Assembly: GCF_020523985.1 (NCBI RefSeq)
Contig: NZ_JAIVKM010000010.1
Location: 1 to 64,000 of the forward strand
From: Mangrovibacter yixingensis
GTDB lineage: Bacteria; Pseudomonadota; Gammaproteobacteria; Enterobacterales; Enterobacteriaceae
Length of the DNA: 64,000 nucleotides
Direction of reading: 5' to 3'
Part shown: piece after piece, positions 17,133 to 25,659 of the stretch
Layout of the letters: every line of letters starts with the position of its first letter
Numbering within the stretch: position 1 is the stretch's first letter
Translations under genes and position numbers: made by a program
Notes under the pieces: model-generated
The model's database searches: none
The model's input: only the letters and a program-made list of their open reading frames with translations
What the model was told of the DNA's origin: nothing

Positions 17133-18869
17133 ATGTCTGAAACAAGCTCTATTCATTCTCTTCCAATGCGATATGCAGATTTTCCCTCTCTCGTCGAGGC
17201 GCTTGATTACGCGGCTCAGGGTGAAACTGGAATGAACTTCTACGACCGCAGGAACCAACTTGTGGCAGTACTGGAGTACCGCACCCTGAAAGAGCGTGCA
17301 ATGCTGGGAGCCCGCCGCCTGCTGTCACTCAACCTGAAAAGAGGGGATCGTGTCGCACTGATTGCTGAAACCAGCACTGGCTTTGTTGAAGCGTTTTTCG
17401 CCTGCCAGTATGCCGGTTTAATTGCAGTGCCGCTGGCTATTCCAATGGGCGTAGGGCAACGCGATTCATACATTGCCAAACTGAAGGGGTTGATCAATAG
17501 CTGCAACCCCGCGGCCATTATCAGCAGTGAGGAGTGGATTCCACTGATTAGCGCAGTCACTAGCAATGCACAGCAATTGCATATTCTCAGTGACGATGAT
17601 TTCCGTGCCTTACCCGCACAAGACCTGGAACTTCACCTCCCACAACCGGATGACATCGCCTATCTGCAATATACATCTGGCAGTACGCGCTTTCCTCGCG
17701 GTGTGATTATTACTCACCGGGCAGCGATGTCTAACCTGCATGCGATTAGCCATGATGGTATTAAATTACGTGCGGGTGACCGTTGTGTCTCCTGGCTGCC
17801 GTTCTACCATGATATGGGCCTGGTCGGTTTTATGCTGACACCCGTTGCCACTCAGTTATCAGTGGACTATTTGCGCACTCAAGATTTTGCCATGCGCCCA
17901 CTGCAGTGGTTAAAACTTATCAGTAAAAACCACGGTACAGTCTCTGTTGCACCGCCGTTTGGTTATGACTTGTCTCTGCGCCGTGCCAGTGAAAAAGAAC
18001 TTGCTGAATTGGATCTCTCCAGCTGGCGTGTAGCCGGGGTGGGTGCAGAACCTATTCCTGCCGAATTACTGAGCCAGTTTGGTGAACACTTCGCCCAGGT
18101 TGGCTTCAATAAAAATGCATTTATGCCTTGCTATGGTCTGGCTGAAAATACCCTTGCGGTGAGCTTTTCAGACGCCAATGGCGGTTCACAGGTGAATGAA
18201 GTTGACCGCGATATCCTCGAATATGAAGCCAAGGCCGTCGCACCGGGCAAAGATACCCGAGCAGTGTCTGCTTTTGTTAATTGCGGGAAAGCACTTCCCG
18301 GCCACGATATCGAAATTCGTAATGAGCTGGGTGTGGTTATGCCAGAACGCCAGGTTGGGCAAATCTATATCTCTGGCCCGAGCCTGATGAACGGCTATTT
18401 CCGCGATGCTGCCTCGCAGGAAGAGATTCAGTCTACCGGATGGATGGACACTGGCGATTTAGGCTACATGCTGGATGGCTACCTGTACGTCACCGGGCGG
18501 AAAAAAGACCTGATTATTATTCGTGGCCGCAATATTTGGCCGCAGGATATTGAATACGTAGCGGAATCTGAGCCCGAAATCCGTTCTGGTGATTCCATTG
18601 CTTTCGTTAATGAAGAGCATGACGAAGGTGCAAAAATTATTTTGCAAGTACAATGCCGCGTCACTTCCGAAGAGCGCCGCGAACAAATTGTGCATTCTTT
18701 AACGGCACGTATTCAGAGTGAATTCGGTGTTGCAGTGGATATCGTCTTGCTGCCACCTCACAGCATTCCCAGAACATCTTCCGGGAAACCAGCCCGAGCC
18801 GAAGCCAAGAAACGCTACCTGACCGAGGCCATTGAGGCACCGTTACAGTTAGCAGGCTTTGCTCAATGA
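17133..18869 (+). CDS. Fatty-acyl-AMP ligase (acyl-ACP synthetase) of the sphingolipid operon
   Basis: 578 residues, adenylate-forming superfamily. The ATP loop YTSGSTRFPRGV (180-191) has the Arg-containing form common in fatty-acyl-AMP ligases (FAAL) rather than the TSGSTGxPKG of acyl-CoA synthetases. YGLAEN and KDLIIIRGRNIWPQDIE (C-terminal subdomain) are also FAAL-like, and a C-terminal Lys lies in RTSSGKPARAE. It should activate a fatty acid and load it on the adjacent carrier protein for the condensing enzyme. It starts the rightward operon; no strong ribosome-binding site is seen before ATG 17133. The next gene overlaps it by 4 bp. A comparable synthetase is required for ceramide formation in Caulobacter. 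Confidence 0.87.
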   Translation: MSETSSIHSLPMRYADFPSLVEALDYAAQGETGMNFYDRRNQLVAVLEYRTLKERAMLGARRLLSLNLKRGDRVALIAETSTGFVEAFFACQYAGLIAVPLAIPMGVGQRDSYIAKLKGLINSCNPAAIISSEEWIPLISAVTSNAQQLHILSDDDFRALPAQDLELHLPQPDDIAYLQYTSGSTRFPRGVIITHRAAMSNLHAISHDGIKLRAGDRCVSWLPFYHDMGLVGFMLTPVATQLSVDYLRTQDFAMRPLQWLKLISKNHGTVSVAPPFGYDLSLRRASEKELAELDLSSWRVAGVGAEPIPAELLSQFGEHFAQVGFNKNAFMPCYGLAENTLAVSFSDANGGSQVNEVDRDILEYEAKAVAPGKDTRAVSAFVNCGKALPGHDIEIRNELGVVMPERQVGQIYISGPSLMNGYFRDAASQEEIQSTGWMDTGDLGYMLDGYLYVTGRKKDLIIIRGRNIWPQDIEYVAESEPEIRSGDSIAFVNEEHDEGAKIILQVQCRVTSEERREQIVHSLTARIQSEFGVAVDIVLLPPHSIPRTSSGKPARAEAKKRYLTEAIEAPLQLAGFAQ

Positions 18870-19783
18870 GCCATACCGTTGCGGTGACAGGGGCGACCGG
18901 TTTTATCGGCCGACACATCACCCAAAATTTGCTGGCGCAAGGTTTTACCGTGCGGGCCCTAACCCGGACCGCAGGTAGGCCGCCAGCAACCAGCTTAACC
19001 TGGGTTCATGGCGACCTGGACAACCGGGATGCACTGGCGGAATTACTGAATGGCGCAGATTACGTTGTTCACTGTGCAGGCCTGGTTCGCGGGCATAAAG
19101 AAGAAACATTTACCCATTGCAACGTGACCGGCAGCCTGCGCCTGATGCAACTGGCCCGGCAAACGAGCAGGTGTAAGCGCTTTCTGTTTTTGTCTTCGCT
19201 TGCCGCACGCCACCCAGAGTTATCCTGGTATGCGAATTCAAAATATGTTGCCGAGCAACGTTTAATCGCAATGGCTGCCGCGCATATGTCGCTGGGTATT
19301 TTCCGCCCGACAGCCGTCTACGGGCCAGGCGACAAAGAACTGAACCCACTATTTAGCTGGTTATTGCGTGGGCTACTTCCCCGCCTGGGGGGAGCGGAAG
19401 CAACACTGTCTTTCCTTCATGTCAGTGATTTAGCTCAGGCGGTGAGCCAGTGGTTACTGGCAGAAAAATCGCAGTCGGATTGTTATGAATTGTGTGATGG
19501 GTTAGCTGGGGGTTATACCTGGCAGCGCTTGCAGGAAATTGGAGCCAGGGTGCGTAATGGCCGGGTACGTCTGGTTACCATTCCTTTACCCCTGCTGAAA
19601 CGCTTTGCGGATATCAGCATTCTTGCCAACCGCCTGGCCCGAAAAGAACCCATGCTGACACACAGCAAATTACGCGAATTAACACATCCAAACTGGTCAG
19701 CAAGCAATGAACGCTTATCAGAAGATATTAACTGGTTCCCTAAGATCAGTTTGGAATACGCACTGCGTGAAGGTTTATTTTAA
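18866..19783 (+). CDS. NAD-dependent epimerase/dehydratase-family reductase (CerR-like)
   Basis: 305 residues, extended SDR fold. The nucleotide motif GATGFIG is at 9-15 and the catalytic Tyr122-x3-Lys126 in WYANSKYVAE, with the preceding Ser in LSSLAARH, so it looks active. Extended SDRs encoded between FAAL, ACP and SPT genes act in bacterial sphingolipid formation as the ceramide reductase CerR, which reduces the 3-oxo group. The start overlaps the FAAL stop by 4 bp (ATGA). Function is inferred from context and family, not from a diagnostic motif. Confidence 0.82.
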   Translation: MSHTVAVTGATGFIGRHITQNLLAQGFTVRALTRTAGRPPATSLTWVHGDLDNRDALAELLNGADYVVHCAGLVRGHKEETFTHCNVTGSLRLMQLARQTSRCKRFLFLSSLAARHPELSWYANSKYVAEQRLIAMAAAHMSLGIFRPTAVYGPGDKELNPLFSWLLRGLLPRLGGAEATLSFLHVSDLAQAVSQWLLAEKSQSDCYELCDGLAGGYTWQRLQEIGARVRNGRVRLVTIPLPLLKRFADISILANRLARKEPMLTHSKLRELTHPNWSASNERLSEDINWFPKISLEYALREGLF

Positions 19784-19814
19784 TTTTATCGAATAGAGGT
19801 ATGCCAAGATTTCT

Positions 19815-20075
19815 ATGGTGAATCGCGATGCTGTTATGGAGTACATCCTTTCCTGCTTAAGAGAAACGCTGGAAAACGGACCCGAAGTGAAACCAGATAG
19901 CGACCTGGTCAATGATCTTGGTCTGGAGTCTATTCGTGTACTGGATCTGTTAATGAAACTGGAAGATGAATTTGATATTTCCATTCCTATCAACATCTTA
20001 TTAGACGTCAGAACACCAGAACAGTTATTGAATGCACTCATTCCACATCTGGAGAAAGCACATGGGTCTTTATGA
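19815..20075 (+). CDS. Acyl carrier protein of the sphingolipid operon
   Basis: 86 residues, acidic, four-helix carrier protein. The phosphopantetheine-attachment serine is Ser39 in NDLGLESIRVLDLL, a variant of the usual DSL motif (ESI). It presumably carries the acyl chain made by the FAAL and delivers it to the serine palmitoyltransferase. Its 3' end overlaps the SPT gene by 14 bp, strong evidence that the two work together. The ribosome-binding site before ATG 19815 is weak. It is distinct from housekeeping AcpP. Confidence 0.88.
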   Translation: MVNRDAVMEYILSCLRETLENGPEVKPDSDLVNDLGLESIRVLDLLMKLEDEFDISIPINILLDVRTPEQLLNALIPHLEKAHGSL

Positions 20076-21234
20076 TAAGTTTTCTCGCCTGGCTAATGAC
20101 CGCGAGCAATTCCAGACATCCGGGCTGAACCCGTTTGGCACCTGTATTGATGAAGTTTACTCTGCAACTCAAGGGCGTATTGGCAATCAAAAAATTGTTC
20201 TGGCGGGCACTAACAATTACCTTGGGCTGACATTTGACAAGCAAGCTATCGCCGAAGGCCAGGCTGCATTAGCAGCACAAGGTACAGGGACAACCGGTTC
20301 CCGGATGGCAAATGGCAGCTATGGCCCCCACCTCACACTGGAACATGAACTGGCAGAATTTTTTGACCGCCCCACTGCCATCGTATTTTCAACCGGGTAT
20401 ACCGCCAACCTTGGTGTCATCAGCACACTGGCGGGCCCTGGTTCAGTGGTATTGATAGATGCCGACAGCCACGCCAGCATTTATGATGCCTGCGCACTTG
20501 GCGGAGCGGAGATTATTCGTTTTCGCCATAATGATGCCAAAGACCTGGAACGCCGGATGGTTCGCCTGGGTGACAGAGCCAAAGAGGCATTGATTATTGT
20601 TGAAGGCATTTACAGCATGCTGGGTGATGTGGCTCCGTTAGCTGAAATCGCAGATATCAAACGCCGTTATGGCGGTTATCTGCTGGTTGATGAAGCTCAC
20701 TCTTTTGGGGTGATGGGTGCTACAGGCCGCGGCCTCGCTGAAGAATTGGGCGTGGAAAAAGACGTGGATATCATCATGGGAACGTTCAGCAAAAGTCTGG
20801 CATCCATTGGTGGTTTTGCCGTTGGCAATAAAGAAATGGACGTTTTGCGCTATAGCAGCCGCCCTTATATTTTTACCGCCTCACCTTCGCCTTCAAGCAT
20901 TGCTTCGGTTCGTTCTTCATTACAACGGATTGCACAACACCCAGAACTGCGCGAAAAATTGTGGAGCAACGCCCACCGTCTTTACCATGGCCTGGCTGAA
21001 TTGGGTTATGAACTTGGGCCAAGAATCAGCCCTGTGGTACCGGTTATGATTGGTTCGAAAGAAGCAGGCCTGCAACTTTGGCGCGACCTGATTACCCATG
21101 GTGTTTATGTCAATCTGGTGCTGCCGCCAGCGGCACCGGCAGGTATTACGTTACTGCGTTGTAGTGTGAATGCAGCACACAGCGATGAAGAAATCGATAA
21201 GATTATTCAGGCCTTTGCAGAACTGAAAAAATAA
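20062..21234 (+). CDS. spt: Serine palmitoyltransferase (alpha-oxoamine synthase family)
   Basis: 390 residues from the ATG at 20062, chosen for its GGAGA ribosome-binding site and overlap with the ACP gene. It is a PLP enzyme: Lys244 forms the Schiff base in GTFSKSLASIGGF, His137 stacks on PLP (DADSHASI), and DEAHSFG is at 210-216. The FSKSLASIGG form of the lysine motif is typical of serine palmitoyltransferases, against the variants of BioF and Kbl. It condenses L-serine with an acyl thioester (here probably acyl-ACP) to a 3-keto long-chain base, the first committed step of sphingolipid synthesis. An AONS/8-amino-7-oxononanoate role is less likely because of the neighbours. A terminator follows. 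Confidence 0.88.
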   Translation: MGLYDKFSRLANDREQFQTSGLNPFGTCIDEVYSATQGRIGNQKIVLAGTNNYLGLTFDKQAIAEGQAALAAQGTGTTGSRMANGSYGPHLTLEHELAEFFDRPTAIVFSTGYTANLGVISTLAGPGSVVLIDADSHASIYDACALGGAEIIRFRHNDAKDLERRMVRLGDRAKEALIIVEGIYSMLGDVAPLAEIADIKRRYGGYLLVDEAHSFGVMGATGRGLAEELGVEKDVDIIMGTFSKSLASIGGFAVGNKEMDVLRYSSRPYIFTASPSPSSIASVRSSLQRIAQHPELREKLWSNAHRLYHGLAELGYELGPRISPVVPVMIGSKEAGLQLWRDLITHGVYVNLVLPPAAPAGITLLRCSVNAAHSDEEIDKIIQAFAELKK

Positions 21235-21251
21235 CCTTAACGTGCTCATAT

Positions 21252-21288
21252 AAATGCTGCCCGCAAATTAATTAAACGGGCAGTATTT
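21252..21288 (+). terminator. Terminator of the FAAL-CerR-ACP-SPT operon
   Basis: CTGCCCG (21257-21263) pairs with CGGGCAG (21277-21283), extended by AAAT/ATTT and followed by a T-rich stretch. It lies 20-55 bp behind the SPT stop and before the convergent kinase gene. Confidence 0.75.
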
Positions 21289-21493
21289 ATTTTATTACCC
21301 CGTACTTATATCAAGCGCCACTGGCAAACCCTGAATAAAAGCACCGGTTAATACAAAACCGGCGTGAGCCACAGATTATTTTAATTTCACCGGAGTTACG
21401 CCAGTTTATAATTAGCAAAGTAAAGCACAATGTGCCAGCAAGCTACCGGCACAAAAGCAATGACTTTCATCTTGAGAAAGAAGTAATACCGAA

Positions 21494-22225
21494 TTACTGG
21501 GTTACAGCAGGCTCAATATTTTCTGAATAATGGTAGCCATTGCTTTGCATAAATTGTGCTATAGCTGATTCTGCTGCCGCAATCACTTCTTCAATCGGTT
21601 TATTAGCATCAATGTTCACGATATCAGCCCCAGAAAAAGTAAGCTGTGGTGTTATCGCAATTTTCTTCGCCAGAGATTCTCTACGGTGATCCGGTTTACG
21701 GGCACAGGCCACATCTAAATCCACATTAAGCTTTATTACTAAATCCGGTTTATAGCTTGCCATCCAGTGGAACGCATTACTTTCTTTACCCGCCAACCAT
21801 TTAACAAAACGGTTACCATTGGTATTCACCGGAAATGACGTACCATCATAGGCGCCGGGGATTTGGTCCTGCGGATAACGGTCTGCCAGGATAATTAACC
21901 CCTGACGACGCAGCGCAAGCATGCGCCTGAAACGCCATAACCTGCGCAAAACAAAAGAATAAATCACCAATGCAGGCAATGTATTAACTTCTGATTTCGC
22001 TGATTTTATTTTCTTTGTGTTGCTGGCAATTGACTTACCAAAGACCTTACCAATCAGTGGAAGTTGTGAAACAGCGCGCCCTACATTGCCAGCCTGTTTT
22101 CCCAGATGGACTCTTACTGACGGGCCATATTTTCTCACATAGACAATAAGGTGTTCGCTAACCGTGGACTTCCCTGAACCATCACTGCCAATTATCGCAA
22201 TGAGCGGAGAATTTTGTTGATTCAT
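21494..22225 (-). CDS. P-loop kinase of the YghR/S/T group (copy 1)
   Basis: 243 residues. The P-loop is [11 protein letters not shown] (11-21), the Mg/phosphate motif is ADRYPQD in mid-protein, and a basic lid-like ARKPDH follows near residue 183. The fold resembles thymidylate kinase, but the thymidine-site pattern is not recognisable. It is one of three paralogues here (with 22491-23216 and 23246-23998), matching the E. coli yghR, yghS, yghT trio, whose function is unknown. Context suggests phosphorylation of a sphingolipid or head-group precursor. It is divergent from the other two copies across a 265-bp gap in which I see no further feature. Confidence 0.8.
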   Translation of the reverse strand: MNQQNSPLIAIIGSDGSGKSTVSEHLIVYVRKYGPSVRVHLGKQAGNVGRAVSQLPLIGKVFGKSIASNTKKIKSAKSEVNTLPALVIYSFVLRRLWRFRRMLALRRQGLIILADRYPQDQIPGAYDGTSFPVNTNGNRFVKWLAGKESNAFHWMASYKPDLVIKLNVDLDVACARKPDHRRESLAKKIAITPQLTFSGADIVNIDANKPIEEVIAAAESAIAQFMQSNGYHYSENIEPAVTQ

Positions 22226-22490
22226 AATAATTCACTCTTTTTAGTCACCAGAGAAATGTACCATTTTGCAGGCAAAAAGTCGCTCAGAGTTGTTATTTCA
22301 TCAACATTTAATAAATAGAGCGTGCATTACGCAACAAAAAAACAGGAATTAGCACGAATGAATAAGAAAAATAGCAAGAATTGTTAACCAACCTACCTGC
22401 AGTATCCATTAGTTGCGGTTATCCTTACATCCTCTTTTCACTCTGTACAAAATCCAATACAATACTGGTTTTATTATTGGATCTATTATT

Positions 22491-23216
22491 GTGAGTCACA
22501 AGATAATCCCTGCCACTCCTCATCCTGCTGTGCGTGTAATAGCAATAACTGGCTGTGATGGCTCAGGGAAATCGACTTTGGCTACCAGCCTTGTCAGCCA
22601 TCTTTCACAACAAGAACCCGTAGAGTTGATTTATCTTGGCCAATCTTCTGGGCGAATTGGTGAATGGATAAGTGGCCTGCCAATTATTGGTGCTTCCTTC
22701 GGGCGTTATTTGCTTAAAAAATCAGATACGGTTCACGAAAAACCTTCCACTCCCCCAGGTAATATCACTTCACTGGTTATTTTTCTGCTTTCTTGCTGGC
22801 GGGCGTATAAATTTCGCCGCATGCTGAAAAAAAGCAGGCAAGGAAAACTCCTGGTCACTGACCGTTACCCACAGGCTGAAGTTGCGGGTTTTCGTTTTGA
22901 TGGTGCTCAGTTAACTAAAACCGTTGGTGGAAACTGCTGGGTGCGTTGGTTGCGCAGCAATGAACAAAAATTATACCAATGGATGGCATCCTACCCACCT
23001 TTGCTCCTGATTCGCCTGGATATAGATGAACAAACCGCTTTTTCACGCAAGCCAGATCACAAGCTTTCTGCTTTGCGCGAAAAAATCGCTGTCATTCCAA
23101 ACCTGGAATTTAATGGTGCCCATATTCTGGAGCTTAATGGCCGTGAACCGGCGAGTAAGATACTGGATGAATCTTTACAGGCTATTCAGATTTCACTTAC
23201 ATCGTCACATCGGTAA
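22491..23216 (+). CDS. P-loop kinase of the YghR/S/T group (copy 2)
   Basis: 241 residues if started at the GTG at 22491, chosen because its paralogues also begin shortly before the first strand; a TTG-initiated form would add 26 residues, and no strong ribosome-binding site decides it. Motifs: P-loop ITGCDGSGKST, TDRYPQAEVAG, and SRKPDH. It shares LPIIG and a WMASYPP segment with its paralogues. Kinase chemistry is likely; the substrate is unknown. It is followed after 29 bp by copy 3, so the two are probably co-transcribed. Confidence 0.78.
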   Translation: MSHKIIPATPHPAVRVIAITGCDGSGKSTLATSLVSHLSQQEPVELIYLGQSSGRIGEWISGLPIIGASFGRYLLKKSDTVHEKPSTPPGNITSLVIFLLSCWRAYKFRRMLKKSRQGKLLVTDRYPQAEVAGFRFDGAQLTKTVGGNCWVRWLRSNEQKLYQWMASYPPLLLIRLDIDEQTAFSRKPDHKLSALREKIAVIPNLEFNGAHILELNGREPASKILDESLQAIQISLTSSHR

Positions 23217-23245
23217 TTTTTAGCCAACATATTGCGTTAAAACTC

Positions 23246-23998
23246 ATGAAAACAGATAACGAAAATAGCAAACAAACACCGCCTATTACCTGTATCACTG
23301 GGCTGGTCGCCGTAGTTGGTAGCGATGGAACAGGAAAATCGACACTCACTAATGATTTAGTGAAAAACCTAAAAAAACACGTTGTTACAGAAAGGCGTTA
23401 TTTGGGGCTTATTTCTGGCGAAGATGGCGACAAAATAAAACGCCTGCCCGTGATTGGCACCTGGCTTGAGCGACGCCTGGCCGCAAAATCTGATAAAACA
23501 CAGCGCATGAGCAATAAAGCCCCTGCCCTTTGGGCTGCGCTGATTATGTATGGTTTTTCGTTATGGCGTGCATCTAACCTTAGAAAAGTACAGCAACTGG
23601 CGCAAAGTGGTGTACTGGTCATTAGTGACCGCTACCCCCAGGCAGAAATCTCCGGGTTCTATTATGACGGCCCAGGCATTGGCGTAGAACGGGCAACCGG
23701 CTGGTTATTAACCCGTTTGGCAGAGCGCGAACGCCGCCTGTACCAGCAAATGGCGTTATTCCGCCCGGAGTTAATCATCCGGCTTGATATTGACGCCGAT
23801 ACTGCTTTTTCACGCAAACCCGACCACAGCTATGAAGAGCTTAAAGATAAAATCGCTAACATGGTAAAACTCGATTACAACGGTTCCCAAATAATCGAGC
23901 TTGATGCCCGCGCACCCTACGAAGAAGTGCTTGAAAATGCACTCAATGCGATATATCCCGTGATAGAAAATTCTCATCGACGGGAAATCAATACTTAA
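23246..23998 (+). CDS. P-loop kinase of the YghR/S/T group (copy 3)
   Basis: 250 residues with an N-terminal tail of about 20 residues before the first strand. P-loop VVGSDGTGKST, SDRYPQAEISG and SRKPDH match copies 1 and 2. The three proteins are clearly homologous but diverged throughout, so this is an old triplication rather than a recent duplication. All three retain the P-loop lysine and DRY motif, arguing for three active enzymes with different substrates or for a hetero-oligomer. Confidence 0.78.
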   Translation: MKTDNENSKQTPPITCITGLVAVVGSDGTGKSTLTNDLVKNLKKHVVTERRYLGLISGEDGDKIKRLPVIGTWLERRLAAKSDKTQRMSNKAPALWAALIMYGFSLWRASNLRKVQQLAQSGVLVISDRYPQAEISGFYYDGPGIGVERATGWLLTRLAERERRLYQQMALFRPELIIRLDIDADTAFSRKPDHSYEELKDKIANMVKLDYNGSQIIELDARAPYEEVLENALNAIYPVIENSHRREINT

Positions 23999-24321
23999 GA
24001 TTTTTACAACAATGAAAGTAGGTTACCCGGCCATTTTTACTTCTGGCTGCACAATAAACAACCTGTAGACAAATAGCATCTATGAATAAAAATGGCTCAG
24101 GCATAACAGAGTATTATTGAAAATCTGTATGCCCTGAGACTTACCCGGTAGCACATTTTTACCGGTGCCGAAATGTAACCCTCTTTGTTACAGGCAGTGG
24201 CCATATACCTGTGTTCTTCTGGGTATCTGGAATGTCACGCCAGCGGAAAAGTCTGCAAGGCGTGTTTATAGCCTGTACGTTATTACTAACCGGAAGTACC
24301 GAGCATGGCTGGTTTTTTATT
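23999..24321. other. Intergenic stretch with two stem-loops before the flippase gene
   Basis: No gene is seen if the flippase starts at 24322. A long hairpin pairs 24096-24110 with 24124-24138 (CTCAGG.CATAaCAGA type, two bulges), and a second pairs CCGGTA (24145-24150) with TACCGG (24160-24165). They could terminate the kinase transcript or attenuate transcription into the flippase gene. Confidence 0.55.
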
Positions 24322-25659
24322 ATGAAGCATTGGTTTTCTGATGGCGCTTTTCGGGCCATTTTGCGTAACGCCGCTTACCTTGGTTCCGGAAGTGTAGTCA
24401 GCGCATTACTCGGTTTACTCGCCCTTTCTTGTGCGGGTAAAGGCATGACCCCCGAGCTGTTTGGGGCTTTGGTTGTTATTCAGGCCTACGCAAAAGCTGT
24501 CAGTGATTTTATAAAATTTCAGACCTGGCAATTCGTGGTGCAGTTTGGTACCCCGGCACTGGAAAAACAAGATACCCAACGGTTTCGTGACGTTATTTCT
24601 TTTTCGTTTGGTCTGGATATTGCCAGCGGTCTTGTCGCTGTTATTGGCGGCATGGCATTGTTGCCTTTCCTTTCTCATGCTTTGGGGCTTGACGGGAAAA
24701 ACTTTTGGCTCGCAATTTTATATTGCACCTTAATTCCATCAATGACAGCGGCAACACCCACCGGGATTTTACGTGTTTTTGATCGGTTTGATCTGATTGC
24801 CATTCAGCAGGCAACAAAACCTTTTTTACAAGCTGCTGGTAGTGTTATCTCCTATTATTACAACTTCGGCTTTACCGGTTTTGTTATTACCTGGTATGCA
24901 GCGAATTTGTTTGGTGGCACATTGTTTTGGTGGTTTGCAGCAAAAGAATTACGTTCCAGAAATATTCACAATGCATTAAAACCACAACTTTTCAAGACTG
25001 CAAAAAATATAGAAGGTGCCTGGAATTTTGTGTGGACAACCAATTTCGCCCATACAATATGGGCCGCCCGAAATTCGTGCAGTACCGTGTTAGTTGGACT
25101 TGTATTGGGGCCTGCACCTGCCGGGCTATTTAAGATTGCCATGACATTCTTTGATGCCACTGGCACACCAGCCAAATTACTGGAAAAAAGTTTCTACCCA
25201 GAGATCATGAGGTTAGACCCAAGAACAACCAAACCATGGTTACTGGGCCTGCGTTCAGCATTACTGGCGGGGGGCATTGGCATTGCTGTCGCGCTATTGG
25301 TTATTTTGGTTGGCAAACCATTAATTTCATTTGTCTTCGGTTACAAATATTTGGAAGCATATGATTTAATCAAGATTATGCTGGGTGCGATTATTGTTTC
25401 TATGGTTGGTTTCCCACAAGAATCCTTGTTATTTATGGCGGGGAAACAACGGGCGTTTCTTATTGCACAAACTATTGCTTCGGGTTCGTATATTGCTCTG
25501 TTAGTTGCTATGGCGCATCTATTTGGTGTACAGGGCGCTGCTTTTGCTTATTTTGGTGGGCAATGTCTGGATGTGTTGTTATCACTTATCCCAACATTAA
25601 GTGCTTACCGTAATCGTTATTTACTGGGGTTCAATATTCCCAGAGAGAGTAATCAATGA
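24322..25659 (+). CDS. MOP/MATE-superfamily lipid or polysaccharide flippase (YghQ-like)
   Basis: 445 residues from the ATG at 24322 (MKHWFSDGAFRAILRNAAYL); an upstream in-frame GTG at 24211 would add 37 residues, and neither has a good ribosome-binding site. There are about 12-14 hydrophobic segments, as in Wzx-type flippases. An early glycine-rich helix (YLGSGSVVSALLGLLAL) and a second-half repeat are typical. E. coli yghQ, beside yghR, is the apparent counterpart. I infer flipping of a sphingolipid or glycolipid intermediate to the periplasmic leaflet. It overlaps the next gene by 4 bp. Confidence 0.8.
   Translation: MKHWFSDGAFRAILRNAAYLGSGSVVSALLGLLALSCAGKGMTPELFGALVVIQAYAKAVSDFIKFQTWQFVVQFGTPALEKQDTQRFRDVISFSFGLDIASGLVAVIGGMALLPFLSHALGLDGKNFWLAILYCTLIPSMTAATPTGILRVFDRFDLIAIQQATKPFLQAAGSVISYYYNFGFTGFVITWYAANLFGGTLFWWFAAKELRSRNIHNALKPQLFKTAKNIEGAWNFVWTTNFAHTIWAARNSCSTVLVGLVLGPAPAGLFKIAMTFFDATGTPAKLLEKSFYPEIMRLDPRTTKPWLLGLRSALLAGGIGIAVALLVILVGKPLISFVFGYKYLEAYDLIKIMLGAIIVSMVGFPQESLLFMAGKQRAFLIAQTIASGSYIALLVAMAHLFGVQGAAFAYFGGQCLDVLLSLIPTLSAYRNRYLLGFNIPRESNQ

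Noticed and set aside
20062-21234. PLP enzyme as BioF (biotin) or Kbl (threonine catabolism)
   Set aside because: The FSKSLASIGG lysine motif, the overlapping ACP and the neighbouring reductase and acyltransferase favour serine palmitoyltransferase; a tree would settle it.
21494-23998. The three P-loop proteins as thymidylate kinases for nucleotide synthesis
   Set aside because: The housekeeping tmk lies elsewhere in enterobacteria, thymidine-site residues are not evident, and all three copies sit in a lipid gene cluster.
24211-24321. N-terminal extension of the flippase from a GTG at 24211
   Set aside because: The extra residues do not resemble the family start and contain a stem-loop-rich leader; the ATG at 24322 is a better fit, though neither start has a strong ribosome-binding site.
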